This document shows positions 25,808-35,108 of a stretch of DNA of 52,660 nucleotides, in pieces. The position numbers and the translations under genes were made by a program. The notes beneath the pieces are model-generated. The model made no database searches and was not told the DNA's origin. It worked only from the letters and a program-made list of their open reading frames with translations. Source of the stretch: Pseudomonadota bacterium (lineage in GTDB: Bacteria; Pseudomonadota; Gammaproteobacteria; Burkholderiales; Rhodocyclaceae). The first letter of the stretch is position 1. Each line of letters opens with the position of its first letter. The stretch covers positions 1 to 52,660 of the forward strand of contig JAGTRY010000023.1 in assembly GCA_018262235.1 (NCBI GenBank). The letters are read 5' to 3'.

Positions 25808-26627
25808 GCGTTGCCTGAAGAAGCCTGCGGTGCGCGGCGTGGCGGCAGGCTTTACCCTGATCGAGATGATCGTGGTGATGACCATCACGGGGATCCTCGT
25901 GGCAGTCGTCGCGGTCTTCATCCGGCGTCCGATGGAAGGATTGATCGATACGGCCAATCGTGCTGCGCTCGCCGATGCGGCGGATACGGCCTTGCGACGG
26001 ATGAGTCGTGATATTCATAAAGCATTGCCGAACAGTGTGCGCGTCAAGCAAAGCGGTTCAGCCTGGTATATCGAATTCTTGCCGGTACTAACGGCTGGGC
26101 GTTATTGCGAGGCGGCCGATTGCGGTACGGCGCCACTGGACTTTGCGACGTCCACATCAAGTTTCAGCTATGTCGGGCCACAACCTGTGCCAGGCACAAT
26201 TTCATCGAGTACCGAGGTGGCTATCTATAACCTCGGTGTAACGGGGCTGGATGCGTATACCGGGGGCAATACTGCAACGCTGAGTGCGGTGGGTACGAGC
26301 ACGATTACACTGGCTTCGCCAAAAATCTTTCCGTATCCGTCGCCGGGCCATCGGTTTTTCATCATCGATAGCCCGGTGAGCTATGCGTGTACGCCGGGTG
26401 GCTCGCTGGTGCGTATCTGGGGTTATGCCAAACAGGCCAGCCAGCCTACCAGTACCCCTTCTGGAGCGAGCACGGCGATCCTTGCGAGCAACGTGAGCGC
26501 ATGCAATCTTGATTACCAACAGAGCGCCATTGATCAGTATGGGCTGCTCTACATGACCTTGACTCTGACCAGCAATAACGAATCGGTAGTTCTGACCCAT
26601 GGCGTCCAGATCAACAACATTCCCTGA
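25788..26627 (+). CDS. mshO: MSHA minor pilin MshO
   Basis: A 279-residue GspJ/PilW-type prepilin. The leader ends at Gly21 before FTLIEMIVVMTITGILVAVVAVFI. ALRRMSRDIHKALPNSVRV is the conserved helix following the transmembrane part of this class. The start at 25788 overlaps mshD by 20 bases; an ATG three codons later is possible. Cys in EAADC and SACN may form disulfides. Confidence 0.87.
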   Translation: MRPMCLERCLKKPAVRGVAAGFTLIEMIVVMTITGILVAVVAVFIRRPMEGLIDTANRAALADAADTALRRMSRDIHKALPNSVRVKQSGSAWYIEFLPVLTAGRYCEAADCGTAPLDFATSTSSFSYVGPQPVPGTISSSTEVAIYNLGVTGLDAYTGGNTATLSAVGTSTITLASPKIFPYPSPGHRFFIIDSPVSYACTPGGSLVRIWGYAKQASQPTSTPSGASTAILASNVSACNLDYQQSAIDQYGLLYMTLTLTSNNESVVLTHGVQINNIP

Positions 26628-27078
26628 TGCGCGGGGTTCGGGCTGTGCAACGCATCCAGGCGTTTGGCAGGGCGGCTTTGTGCTGGCCAGTGCGATCTTC
26701 CTGCTGGTCATCATGGCTGCATTGGCGGCCTTCATCGTGCAGGTTTCGGTAGCCAGCCAGACTGCCAGTGCGCAGGACATCCAGGGCGCGCGTGCCATGC
26801 AGGCGGCCCGGCTTGGCATCGAAGCCGGTCTGTATGCCGTACAGATCAATGGCAATTGCCCGGGTGGCACGCTGACCAGCATTCCGGGGCTGAATGGCTT
26901 CACGGTCATCTGGGCATGTAATGGGGCTACGAATTTCACGGAAAACGCCGATAACAAAACGATCTGGCAGATCACTTCGACTGCCTGCTCAACGGCGGTT
27001 TGCCCCTCGACCACCACGGCCGAGTTGCAGAGTGCGGATTACGTGGAGCGCCAATTGGTGGTGGTGACCGAGAAATGA
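26599..27078 (+). CDS. mshP: MSHA minor pilin-like MshP
   Basis: A 159-residue PilX-like protein with hydrophobic helix GGFVLASAIFLLVIMAALAAFIVQVS at about 25-50. The +5 glutamate is missing, as in MshP/GspK-like priming pilins. ARAMQAARLGIEAGLYAVQ follows the helix, typical of PilX/MshP. The 26599 ATG overlaps mshO by 29 bases and gives a long leader; the true start may be further in. Its stop overlaps the mshQ start (ATGA). Confidence 0.83.
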   Translation: MASRSTTFPDARGSGCATHPGVWQGGFVLASAIFLLVIMAALAAFIVQVSVASQTASAQDIQGARAMQAARLGIEAGLYAVQINGNCPGGTLTSIPGLNGFTVIWACNGATNFTENADNKTIWQITSTACSTAVCPSTTTAELQSADYVERQLVVVTEK

Positions 27079-30000
27079 CACAAGCACTGCGCTTCATACT
27101 GGGATGTCTGTTGAGCCTGTTGCTCGGCAGTGCGCCAGCGTGGGCAGCAATCAGTGTCTTGCAAGGGACGGCAGAGGGGCTGACAGGGAATGGCAGCCTG
27201 ACGCCTTCACCTGCCAGCGGGACGCTGAGCGGTGATTTGTTGATTGCACAGATCATCTCGAAATCCTCTGTGACGGTGACTGCGCCTACTGGCTGGACAT
27301 TGATTACAACTGCCAGTTATTCGTCTACCAGCGTCAAGCAGCGCATCTATTATCTGAACCTGAGCAGTGCGCCTGCAGATAGCTACACCTGGACGATTTC
27401 TAACGGTTCCGGGTATCGTGCCGCAGCGGCTATCTATACGGTGCGTGGCGCGGCGACAGCCGATTGCGGGAGCGCCAATACGACCAATTGTGCCGGCAGC
27501 TACCAGAGCGGATCAGGTTCGAGCATAACTGCGCCGAATGTTCATCAGACCTTTGGTGCAGGCAGTCTGCGGTTGGCGTTTTTTGCGTCCAACAATGCCA
27601 GCCTGACCATCATGCCTGCACTGGAGAACAGTGCGACCGAGGGGCAATATCTGCGCGCGGGTTCTGGTACTACGGGCGTTGGAATGGATGCCAGCTATTA
27701 TCTGCTGACAGGAGATTCTGATGGTGGTCAGCAGAGCGCAACGCTCTCCAACAGCGCGGATCAAATTGGCAGTTCTCTGGTAATTGCTGCCGGGGCCTTA
27801 TCGCTGACGTGTGTCAGTGATGATTTCAACCGGACTACGGGTTTGGGCAGCAATTGGGTTTCCTCGGTGGTCAATGGCTCTTTCACGCCTGCTATCGTCA
27901 ACAATCGTCTGCAGATGACCAATACCGGCGCGCAGGAGTCGACGGCTGTGACCTTTCAGCGGTTGTTTCCTGGTACCAGCAATTACATCCAGCTTACCTT
28001 CAAGTATTACGCCTATGGCGGGACAACTACGGGTGCGGATGGCATGGCGGTGATTCTCTCGGATGCCAGTGTTACGCCGCAGGCTGGAGGATTTGGTGGT
28101 TCGTTGGGCTATGCACCGAAGTCCGCCACAGGTGCTTCGGGGTTTGCGGGGGGCTGGTTGGGATTGGGGCTGGACGAATACGGTAATTTCTCCAACAAGA
28201 ACGACAGTGGAGCATGCGCGACCACGGCTACGTCCTGCGCAACCTCGCGGGTGTCGCAGTCGGTGAGTATTCGTGGTTCTACGAGCAATTACTACTGGCT
28301 GGCGGGAACCGGGACACTAGGCACCACTGTCAGCAACAATACCGGCCACATGTATCGTGTGACGGTGGATTCGCGTACAAGTGGGCAGGCCATGGTCAGC
28401 GTGGAGCGCGACACAAGCGGGGCGGGGACCTCTTATTCGACGCTGATCAATTCGTTCAATGCGCTATCGACAACCAGCCAGGCCGCAATCCCGAGCAACT
28501 TCATCCTGTCGCTGACCGGATCGACCGGCGATCTGACCAATACCCACGAGATTGATGATCTGAAGGTTTGTGCGCAGACCATGAATTCGATGACCAGCAT
28601 CAATCACTACCGCTTTGCCATCAATACTGCGTTGACCTGTACGCCAGCAGCCGTGACGGTGACGGCTTGCATGGATGCAGATTGCACGACGACCTATACC
28701 GCCGGTAACGTAACGGCCACTCTGACGGCCACGACGAGCAACTCGAATGATGGTTGGGTGGCTGGGGCGACGCAGACCTTTGCCAGTGGCTCGACCTTGT
28801 ATCTGCGTGAAACAACGGCGGGGACTTATTCCATTGGAGTCAGTGCCTCTTCACCCGTGCTCACTGCGTACAGCGTTGGCGCTCAGTGCTCGATCAATGG
28901 CAGCACGTATTCCACGGCAAACTGCTCGAAAGTTACTTTTTCGGATGCGGGTTTGTTGCTCACGGTGCCGACCCAGAAGTCAGGCGTGACTTCCAATTCT
29001 TCGGACGGAACCTTGTTCTCGGTGTCCGCCGTGAAAAAAGGGAGTACTTCGCGTGACAGTGGTTGTATCCCGGCTTTTGCCAGTGTGAGTCGCAATGTCA
29101 AGTTCTGGTCGGGTTATGAGAATCCTGCTACGGGCACCAAGACCTTGGCGGTCAATGGCACGACGATCGGTACGTCTTCCAGTACGGCAACGAGTCTTGC
29201 TTTAAGTTTTGATGCCACCGGTACGGCCAGCGGGCTGTATTTGAATTACCTGGATGCCGGACAGATTTCGCTGAATGCAACGTATAGCGGCAGCACGGCG
29301 ACGAGCGATGCCGGCCTTGCTATGACAGTGACAGGCTCCAGTTCATTCGTCGTGGTGCCTTATAAACTTTGTGTAGACAGTACGGCGAGCAATTGGAATT
29401 GCGCAGTCAGCCAGACCCTGGCGCAGACACCGACCAATTGCAGCGTATTTACGACAGCTGGGACCGCTTTCAATCTGCGCGTGACCGGCAAGGCGTATTC
29501 CTCCAGTTACACCGATGTCTGCGCTATGCCGACTACGCCGAATTACATCCAGAGCAGCGTGCCGCTGAGCTCCGCTGTGTTTGCGCCCACAGGAGGCTCC
29601 GCTGGAAGCCTGAGTGCCTCGACCATCAGTATTCCCAGTGGAGGTACTGCGACGGTCAGCACCAGTGAATCGGAGGTGGGTGACTTTACGTTGAGTGCCG
29701 GTCCCGCTACGTATCTGGGCGTCACGGGGCCAACAGGCAGCGCGGTGTTCGGGCGCTTCATCCCGGCAGGCTTTACGGCCAGTGGTTCTTTGACCAATCG
29801 CAGTGATCTGACCTGCGCATCAAGCTTTACGTATCTGGGGGAGCCACTCAAGGCGGCGGTTACCCTGACTGCGGTCAATGCCACAGGGTCCACCACCACG
29901 AACTATGTTGGTAACTTTGCGCGCCTGAATCTCGCTCCGGTTACAACTGCAGGCAGCGACGGCCTGGCTTTTGGCGTGCAGGACGGAACGACATTGCTCA

Positions 30001-30740
30001 ATTCGCGCCTGTCTGCGAGTTGCACCAGTTGCCCGGCATTTGCTAGCGGGGCAACCGCGTTGAATACCACGCTCACGGTCACGCGGGCGGCCAGCTATGG
30101 CATCGATGGCCCCTACACCGCTGCGATCTATGGTCTGGTTGCGACGGATGCTGATGTCGTTGGCATGTTCAATCCAAACTTCAGCTGGGGACTGACAAGT
30201 ACTTCCAATGGTTTGAGCCTGGGTTCCACACGTCTGTATTTCGGTCGCATGCGCGTGGAAAATGCGTATGGCTCGCCAGCGTTGCCACTGCAGGTGCCTG
30301 CCTATGCACAATTCTGGAATGGGACGACTTTTGTCAAATCACTGTCTGATGGTACGACGGATAGTTGTACGCAGCTGACCGTGCCTTCGAGTTCGGTCAT
30401 TGATGCGAATACGGCGCCTGCCTTGTATTGCACGGGGGGGCTCGGGATGTACGGCAGCAACTTTGGTGTGACGGTTACTCTCAACAAGGTGACCGCCGGC
30501 AACCTGGCAAGCCTGGTGTCTGGTGATGCGGGGCTGCTACTTTCCAAGCCGGTAAATGGCAGTGGTGGTTATCTTGATCTTGCGCTTTCAGTTCCTGATT
30601 ACCTGAAGTACAACTGGGACCCGGCGACCGCCTGCAGCACCTTGGCGGGAGGATCGCTGCATGATGACAATCCCCGTGCGAGAATCCGCTTTGGCATTCG
30701 TCGCAACGACAAGATCATTTACTTGAGGGAAGTCTACTGA
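27075..30740 (+). CDS. mshQ: MSHA putative tip adhesin MshQ (lectin-like + DUF6701)
   Basis: A 1221-residue secreted protein, the largest in the window. A signal peptide (about 1-25, ending APAWA) is followed by an Ig/beta-sandwich-like N-terminal domain (about 26-240). A concanavalin-like L-type lectin domain spans about 250-460; ADGMAVILSDAS and GGWLGLGLDEYGNFSN hold likely calcium and sugar site residues. Ser/Thr-rich beta repeats (about 480-950) and a C-terminal DUF6701-like domain (YFGRMRVENAYGSPALPLQV) complete it. MshQ proteins close MSHA loci and are thought to be the cell-binding component. Start ATG 27075 overlaps the mshP stop, so it is translationally coupled. Confidence 0.85.
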   Translation: MTQALRFILGCLLSLLLGSAPAWAAISVLQGTAEGLTGNGSLTPSPASGTLSGDLLIAQIISKSSVTVTAPTGWTLITTASYSSTSVKQRIYYLNLSSAPADSYTWTISNGSGYRAAAAIYTVRGAATADCGSANTTNCAGSYQSGSGSSITAPNVHQTFGAGSLRLAFFASNNASLTIMPALENSATEGQYLRAGSGTTGVGMDASYYLLTGDSDGGQQSATLSNSADQIGSSLVIAAGALSLTCVSDDFNRTTGLGSNWVSSVVNGSFTPAIVNNRLQMTNTGAQESTAVTFQRLFPGTSNYIQLTFKYYAYGGTTTGADGMAVILSDASVTPQAGGFGGSLGYAPKSATGASGFAGGWLGLGLDEYGNFSNKNDSGACATTATSCATSRVSQSVSIRGSTSNYYWLAGTGTLGTTVSNNTGHMYRVTVDSRTSGQAMVSVERDTSGAGTSYSTLINSFNALSTTSQAAIPSNFILSLTGSTGDLTNTHEIDDLKVCAQTMNSMTSINHYRFAINTALTCTPAAVTVTACMDADCTTTYTAGNVTATLTATTSNSNDGWVAGATQTFASGSTLYLRETTAGTYSIGVSASSPVLTAYSVGAQCSINGSTYSTANCSKVTFSDAGLLLTVPTQKSGVTSNSSDGTLFSVSAVKKGSTSRDSGCIPAFASVSRNVKFWSGYENPATGTKTLAVNGTTIGTSSSTATSLALSFDATGTASGLYLNYLDAGQISLNATYSGSTATSDAGLAMTVTGSSSFVVVPYKLCVDSTASNWNCAVSQTLAQTPTNCSVFTTAGTAFNLRVTGKAYSSSYTDVCAMPTTPNYIQSSVPLSSAVFAPTGGSAGSLSASTISIPSGGTATVSTSESEVGDFTLSAGPATYLGVTGPTGSAVFGRFIPAGFTASGSLTNRSDLTCASSFTYLGEPLKAAVTLTAVNATGSTTTNYVGNFARLNLAPVTTAGSDGLAFGVQDGTTLLNSRLSASCTSCPAFASGATALNTTLTVTRAASYGIDGPYTAAIYGLVATDADVVGMFNPNFSWGLTSTSNGLSLGSTRLYFGRMRVENAYGSPALPLQVPAYAQFWNGTTFVKSLSDGTTDSCTQLTVPSSSVIDANTAPALYCTGGLGMYGSNFGVTVTLNKVTAGNLASLVSGDAGLLLSKPVNGSGGYLDLALSVPDYLKYNWDPATACSTLAGGSLHDDNPRARIRFGIRRNDKIIYLREVY

Positions 30741-30774
30741 TGTGCGCGACAAGAAAACCTGAACGAGAAACGGG

Positions 30775-31719
30775 ATGCGCATGATGTTTGCGAGAAAAAG
30801 CCGATCCAGCCAGTCTCCGATCAATCTGGCGACTTCGCCTGGTTGTGTGGTGGCAGTGCAGCTGGCCGCAGTACCTGTGGCGGGCAGGCCGCAGCTTGGG
30901 GTTGCGGCTTATCTGGGTAGCAAGGCTCCGGTGGCCGAGCGGCTGGATCTGATGGCGCGTGAAGTCCGTGTCAAACACGCACATCTGAACATCCTGCTTG
31001 AAGGAGCGGATTATCAGTTCCTGCAAGTTGAAATGCCTGCGGTGCCCGAGGAAGAATTGAAGACGGCATTGCGCTGGCAGGTCAAGGATATGCTGAGCCA
31101 TCCGCTGGATGCGGTGACCCTGGATGTGTTGCCGCCTTCAGACGGGCCGGCTGGACGCCGTTCCAGCGGCTACGTGGTTTCTGCCACCAACCGTTTGTTG
31201 CGTGAGCGCATGATGCAGTTCCGTGCGTACGATTCCGATGTGGCCGTGATCGATGTGCCCGAGATGGCCCAGCGCAATCTGGCGGATTGCCTGGAAGATC
31301 CGGGGCATGCGACGGCTGTGCTGTCCTTGACGCCGGGAGGCTGCTTGCTGACAGCGAGTCGGGACGGGGCTTTGTATTTCACGCGCAGTTTCGAGCTTTC
31401 CACATTGAGCCTGGCGGCTTCGCCGTCGGCGCGACGTGATCAATTTGATCGACTGGTGCTGGAGCTGCAGAGATCGGTTGATGTGCTGGACCACCAGTTT
31501 TCCTTTCTGGCGGTTTCCACTTTGTGGATTGCGCCCTTTTCCCAGTGCGAAGAACTGTTGAGCTTGTTGATTGAAAGTCTTTACCTGCCGGTCAAGATCA
31601 TCAATCTGGCCGAGATTTTCGATTGCAGCCGTTGTCAGTTGCCGTCCGATCAGGATCAGCAGGCTGCTCTTTTTCATGCTTTAGGCATGTCCTTGCGTGA
31701 TGTGGAGGAGACGCCATGA
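30775..31719 (+). CDS. mshI: MSHA biogenesis protein MshI (PilM-like)
   Basis: A 314-residue soluble protein with an actin/PilM-like fold. VVAVQLAAVPVAG near the N terminus is the first strand pair. VEMPAVPEEELKTALRWQVKDMLSHPLDAVTLDVLP is the typical PilM/MshI segment, and IDVPEMAQRNL with ATAVLSLTPGGCLLTASRDG the second half. It recruits the PilN-like partner on the cytoplasmic face. Start ATG 30775 has two further ATGs within four codons. Its stop overlaps the next start (ATGA). Confidence 0.85.
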   Translation: MRMMFARKSRSSQSPINLATSPGCVVAVQLAAVPVAGRPQLGVAAYLGSKAPVAERLDLMAREVRVKHAHLNILLEGADYQFLQVEMPAVPEEELKTALRWQVKDMLSHPLDAVTLDVLPPSDGPAGRRSSGYVVSATNRLLRERMMQFRAYDSDVAVIDVPEMAQRNLADCLEDPGHATAVLSLTPGGCLLTASRDGALYFTRSFELSTLSLAASPSARRDQFDRLVLELQRSVDVLDHQFSFLAVSTLWIAPFSQCEELLSLLIESLYLPVKIINLAEIFDCSRCQLPSDQDQQAALFHALGMSLRDVEETP

Positions 31720-32345
31720 GACGCCAGATCAATCTCGTCAATCTGGCGTTGTTGCCACCCAAACCGTTTTTCCAGTTCAAAAGCATGATGGTGGCGCTGG
31801 GGGTTCTCGTGGCGGGGCTGTTGCTGCTGGCAGCCTTCATGCGACCTCGTCTGGAAGCGTATGAAGCCGCTGCTGCCGATGCGCAGAGCCGGCTTGTCGC
31901 CAAGCAGGCGCAGGTCAAACAGCATGAGCAGGCGCTCACCCGGCGCTTGCCGGATCCGCAGGTTGCAGCGCGGCTGAGCGCTTTGCATGACGAGCAGGAA
32001 GTGTTGCAGCGTATCGACCAGGCCTTGCAGGCGGGCGGTTTGCCGAATCAGGGGCGGGGCGCTTCTGTGTGGCTGTATGCCCTGGCGCGCCAGCCGTTGT
32101 CAGGTGTCTGGCTGACGGGTATCCAGGTTCATGGCGAGAGCATTTCGCTGGAAGGCATGGCGCTCAATGCCGAGGCCATTCCGGAATGTCTGACGCGTCT
32201 GAACCAGTTGCCGGCATTCCAGGGGCAGCACTTCGCTGCTTTTGAAGTGAGCCGGCAGACACTCGGGGGAGCGGATGCAAAGAAGGCTGTCGAGGTGTTG
32301 AGATTCCGGCTTGAATCGGCGATGGCAGGGGAGGGGAAGCGATGA
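31716..32345 (+). CDS. PilN-like MSHA alignment protein
   Basis: A 209-residue bitopic protein. A short PilM-binding N terminus (RRQINLVNLALLPPK, the INLLP-like motif) is followed by a membrane helix (about 24-43), a coiled coil (about 45-90) and a periplasmic alpha/beta domain. In Vibrio this function is placed between mshI and mshJ; some annotations call it MshI2. It overlaps mshI and mshJ by four bases each. Confidence 0.82.
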   Translation: MRRQINLVNLALLPPKPFFQFKSMMVALGVLVAGLLLLAAFMRPRLEAYEAAAADAQSRLVAKQAQVKQHEQALTRRLPDPQVAARLSALHDEQEVLQRIDQALQAGGLPNQGRGASVWLYALARQPLSGVWLTGIQVHGESISLEGMALNAEAIPECLTRLNQLPAFQGQHFAAFEVSRQTLGGADAKKAVEVLRFRLESAMAGEGKR

Positions 32346-33025
32346 AAAAAGCCTGGCTCTTCCTGGCGGATCGTTTTGATGCGCTCAGACCCCGTGAGCG
32401 TCTCGTGCTGTTTCTGGCGCTCGCTGCGGCAGCGGTCGGTTTGTTCTTCATTCTGGTTTTGAATCCGGCCTATGCCCGTTACCAACGTGCGCATACGAGC
32501 CTGCAGCAAAGTGCCCAGGAATTGACGGCCGTGCAGGCGGCGGAATTGGCACTGGTACAAAGCGCAAGCCATGATCCAGATACAGAGGCGCGAAGCCAGA
32601 TTGCAACGCTCACGACAGAGAATGCAGCGATGCAACGCAGTCTGTCCACGGAGCAGGCCAAACTGGCCAGTCCCGAGAAGATGACGGAAATGCTGAACGA
32701 TCTGATCCGTGCACAGAAAGGTCTGGAGCTGGTTTCCGTGCATACCGAACCTGCAGAAGATTTGTTGGCCAAGACTACTCCGGCGGACAAAACTCCTTCG
32801 GCCACGGCGCCGCCTGCAGGCGCTCAGAGCTTGTTCCGGCATGGCATCACGATCAGCGTGCGGGGCGATTATCAAACCTTGGCGGCCTATCTGCGCAAGG
32901 TCGAGAGTCTGCCATGGAAGATCAATCTGGCGGACATGAGCCTGAAAGCCGGGGCGTATCCGCAGTCGACCATGACCCTCACTCTCTATACCCTCAGTCT
33001 GGAGCGCACATGGCTAAGCTTCTGA
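32342..33025 (+). CDS. mshJ: MSHA biogenesis protein MshJ (PilO/GspM-like)
   Basis: A 227-residue bitopic inner-membrane protein. A basic cytoplasmic start (DRFDALRPRERLVLFLAL) leads into one membrane helix (about 20-42), a long coiled coil (about 45-115) and a ferredoxin-like periplasmic domain (RHGITISVRGDYQTLAAYLRKVESLPWKINL). It pairs with the PilN-like protein to link motor and secretin. mshK starts inside its last codons. Confidence 0.84.
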   Translation: MKKAWLFLADRFDALRPRERLVLFLALAAAAVGLFFILVLNPAYARYQRAHTSLQQSAQELTAVQAAELALVQSASHDPDTEARSQIATLTTENAAMQRSLSTEQAKLASPEKMTEMLNDLIRAQKGLELVSVHTEPAEDLLAKTTPADKTPSATAPPAGAQSLFRHGITISVRGDYQTLAAYLRKVESLPWKINLADMSLKAGAYPQSTMTLTLYTLSLERTWLSF

Positions 33026-33399
33026 GTGCATTCTTGATGTGGATGGCATTGTCTGGCGTGCAGGTCGTACGCGCTGAACCCTTTTTTGATCCGACCCGGC
33101 CACCGGCTGCCTTGCTCACGCTCCAGGATGGCACGACGGGGTCGGCCGCCCGGGCCGAGTCTCCGCTGGTTTTGCAGTCCATCTTGCGTTCGCCGCAACA
33201 TCAGACGGCGATGATCAGTGGCCGCAGCGTGGCGCTGGGGCAAAGCATCCGGGGCTATCAGTTACGCAGTCTGGAATCTCAGAAAGCCGAGCTGGAAGGC
33301 CCGCAAGGCTGTCTCACGCTCTGGCTGATTCCTTCCTTTCATTCCGATCCTGCGCCGGTTGCGGCGAAAGCAACCTCTCACCAGGGAGACAAAAAATAA
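33010..33399 (+). CDS. mshK: MSHA biogenesis protein MshK (PilP/GspC-like)
   Basis: A 129-residue exported protein. The signal helix MAKLLSAFLMWMALSGVQVVRA is followed by EPFFDPTRPPA, the hallmark of MshK. A small beta domain comes next (LVLQSILRSPQHQTAMISGRSVALGQSIRGYQL), like the homology region of PilP/GspC. The ATG at 33010 overlaps mshJ by 16 bases; the stop overlaps the mshL start by one base (TAATG). Confidence 0.85.
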   Translation: MAKLLSAFLMWMALSGVQVVRAEPFFDPTRPPAALLTLQDGTTGSAARAESPLVLQSILRSPQHQTAMISGRSVALGQSIRGYQLRSLESQKAELEGPQGCLTLWLIPSFHSDPAPVAAKATSHQGDKK

Positions 33400-35108
33400 T
33401 GGATACCCGATTTGCATTTTGCTTGTTGCTGCCGCTCTTGGCTGCCTGCGCTTCGTCTTCTGCGCCCTACGACAAACCACAAGATGCCATCCGGGCCGAG
33501 ATGGCTGCGGCTGTGCAGGCTGCCGCATCGGCCCCGGCGCCAGCAGGCGCAGGTTCCGAGCTCTACCCCTCGCTGCGCCTGGATATGCCGCAAGCGGCGA
33601 CAAAGGTGCTCGAACCGCGTTTTGATCTGGTCGTCAGCGATGCGCCGGTTCGCCAGGTGTTCCTGAGCATGGTGGCGGATACGCGTTATTCGATGCTTCT
33701 GCCGGCGGATCTCGAAGGCAACATTACTGTGAGCCTCAAGGATGTGACCGTACCCGAGGCCTTGTCGGCGCTGAAGCAGTTGTATGGCTATGAATATCGC
33801 ATCCAGGGAAGCCGGATCTTCATTCAATCGCGCGCCTTGCAAACGCGGATCATGAAGGTGAACTATCTGAATGCGGTGCGTAAAGGTACTTCGGATATCC
33901 GGGTGATTTCCGGTTCTGTCAGCGATTCCGGTGGCAGCAGTAGCAGCAGTAACAGTAGCGGGAGTTCCGGGAATAGCAGCAGCCAGCGCAACAACTCCAG
34001 TCAGAATTTTGTGACCAGCAAGATCAGTACTACCGGGCAGAGTGATTTCTGGTCCGAACTGGCTTTGGCCGTGAAGAGCATCGTGGGCGAACAAGATGGG
34101 CGCAGTGTGGTCATCAGTCCGCAAAGCGGGGTGCTGATGGTGCGTGCCACACCGGGCGAGTTGAGTCAGGTCGAGAATTTTCTTGCCGCCTCCCAGCTCT
34201 CTCTGGAGCGGCAAGTGATCATCGAGGCAAAAATCCTGGAAGTGACGCTCAGCAATTCTTTCCAGGCCGGCATCAATTGGGCTGCCTTCGGTGGCAGTCG
34301 CATAGCCGCCGGGGTGTTGACACCAGGAAGCAGCATTACCCAGGGAAGCAGTGGTGCGATCACGACATCGTCATCGATTTCAAGTGCGACTTCGAACGTC
34401 CTCTCCAGTGCATCTACCGCGGCGGGTTCGATGCTGGGTATGGTGTTGAGGACATCGAATTTCTCGGCCGTACTCAATCTGCTGGAGGAGCAGGGGCGGG
34501 TACACGTCCTGTCCAGTCCGCGTGTGGCAACCCTGAACAATCAGAAAGCGGTGCTCAAGGTAGGCAACGATGATTTCTTTGTGACTGAAGTTACCTCCAA
34601 CTCATCGACCAGTACCAGTGGTTCGACCACGTATTCGCCCAATCTGACTCTGCAGCCTTTCTTCTCGGGAATCTCTCTGGATGTCACACCGCAGATCGAC
34701 GAGTTTGGCCAGATTACCTTGCATGTGCATCCCATGGTGAGCAAGGTCACAAGCGTGACGCAGGAGATCGATCTGGGTTCCCTGGGGACGTTCAAGCTGC
34801 CGCTTGCTTCGAGTCAGATCAGTGAAATGGACAGCGTGGTCAAGGCACTCGATGGTCAGATGGTGGCTTTGGGGGGCTTGATCCGGCAGAGCTCGGACAA
34901 TACGGATTCGCAAGTTCCCGGTATGGGCAATGTGCCGGTCGTGGGCAATCTGTTCAAGCAGCAGGATCACGCATCCGAACGGCGCGAATTGGTCATTCTG
35001 CTGCGTCCGACCATCATTCAGGCCGCATCGGACTGGAGTGAGGACATTGATCAGAGCGGGCGCCGGGTCAATCGCCTGCTTGATGAGAACGGAGGGCCGG
35101 CACGATGA
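33399..35108 (+). CDS. mshL: MSHA secretin MshL
   Basis: The outer-membrane channel through which the pilus leaves. The 569-residue lipoprotein has lipobox LAAC with Cys17. An STN-like/N0 domain (FDLVVSDAPVRQVFLSMVADTRYSMLLPADLEGNITVSL) and an N1 domain follow. The C-terminal secretin domain carries RVHVLSSPRVATLNNQKAVLKVG, VTPQIDEFGQITLHVHP and VPGMGNVPVVGNLFKQQ. A Ser/Gly/Asn-rich linker (about residues 177-205) interrupts the N domains, and a second Ser-rich loop lies near 305-345. mshN starts within its stop codon (ATGA), so no gene intervenes. Confidence 0.93.
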   Translation: MDTRFAFCLLLPLLAACASSSAPYDKPQDAIRAEMAAAVQAAASAPAPAGAGSELYPSLRLDMPQAATKVLEPRFDLVVSDAPVRQVFLSMVADTRYSMLLPADLEGNITVSLKDVTVPEALSALKQLYGYEYRIQGSRIFIQSRALQTRIMKVNYLNAVRKGTSDIRVISGSVSDSGGSSSSSNSSGSSGNSSSQRNNSSQNFVTSKISTTGQSDFWSELALAVKSIVGEQDGRSVVISPQSGVLMVRATPGELSQVENFLAASQLSLERQVIIEAKILEVTLSNSFQAGINWAAFGGSRIAAGVLTPGSSITQGSSGAITTSSSISSATSNVLSSASTAAGSMLGMVLRTSNFSAVLNLLEEQGRVHVLSSPRVATLNNQKAVLKVGNDDFFVTEVTSNSSTSTSGSTTYSPNLTLQPFFSGISLDVTPQIDEFGQITLHVHPMVSKVTSVTQEIDLGSLGTFKLPLASSQISEMDSVVKALDGQMVALGGLIRQSSDNTDSQVPGMGNVPVVGNLFKQQDHASERRELVILLRPTIIQAASDWSEDIDQSGRRVNRLLDENGGPAR

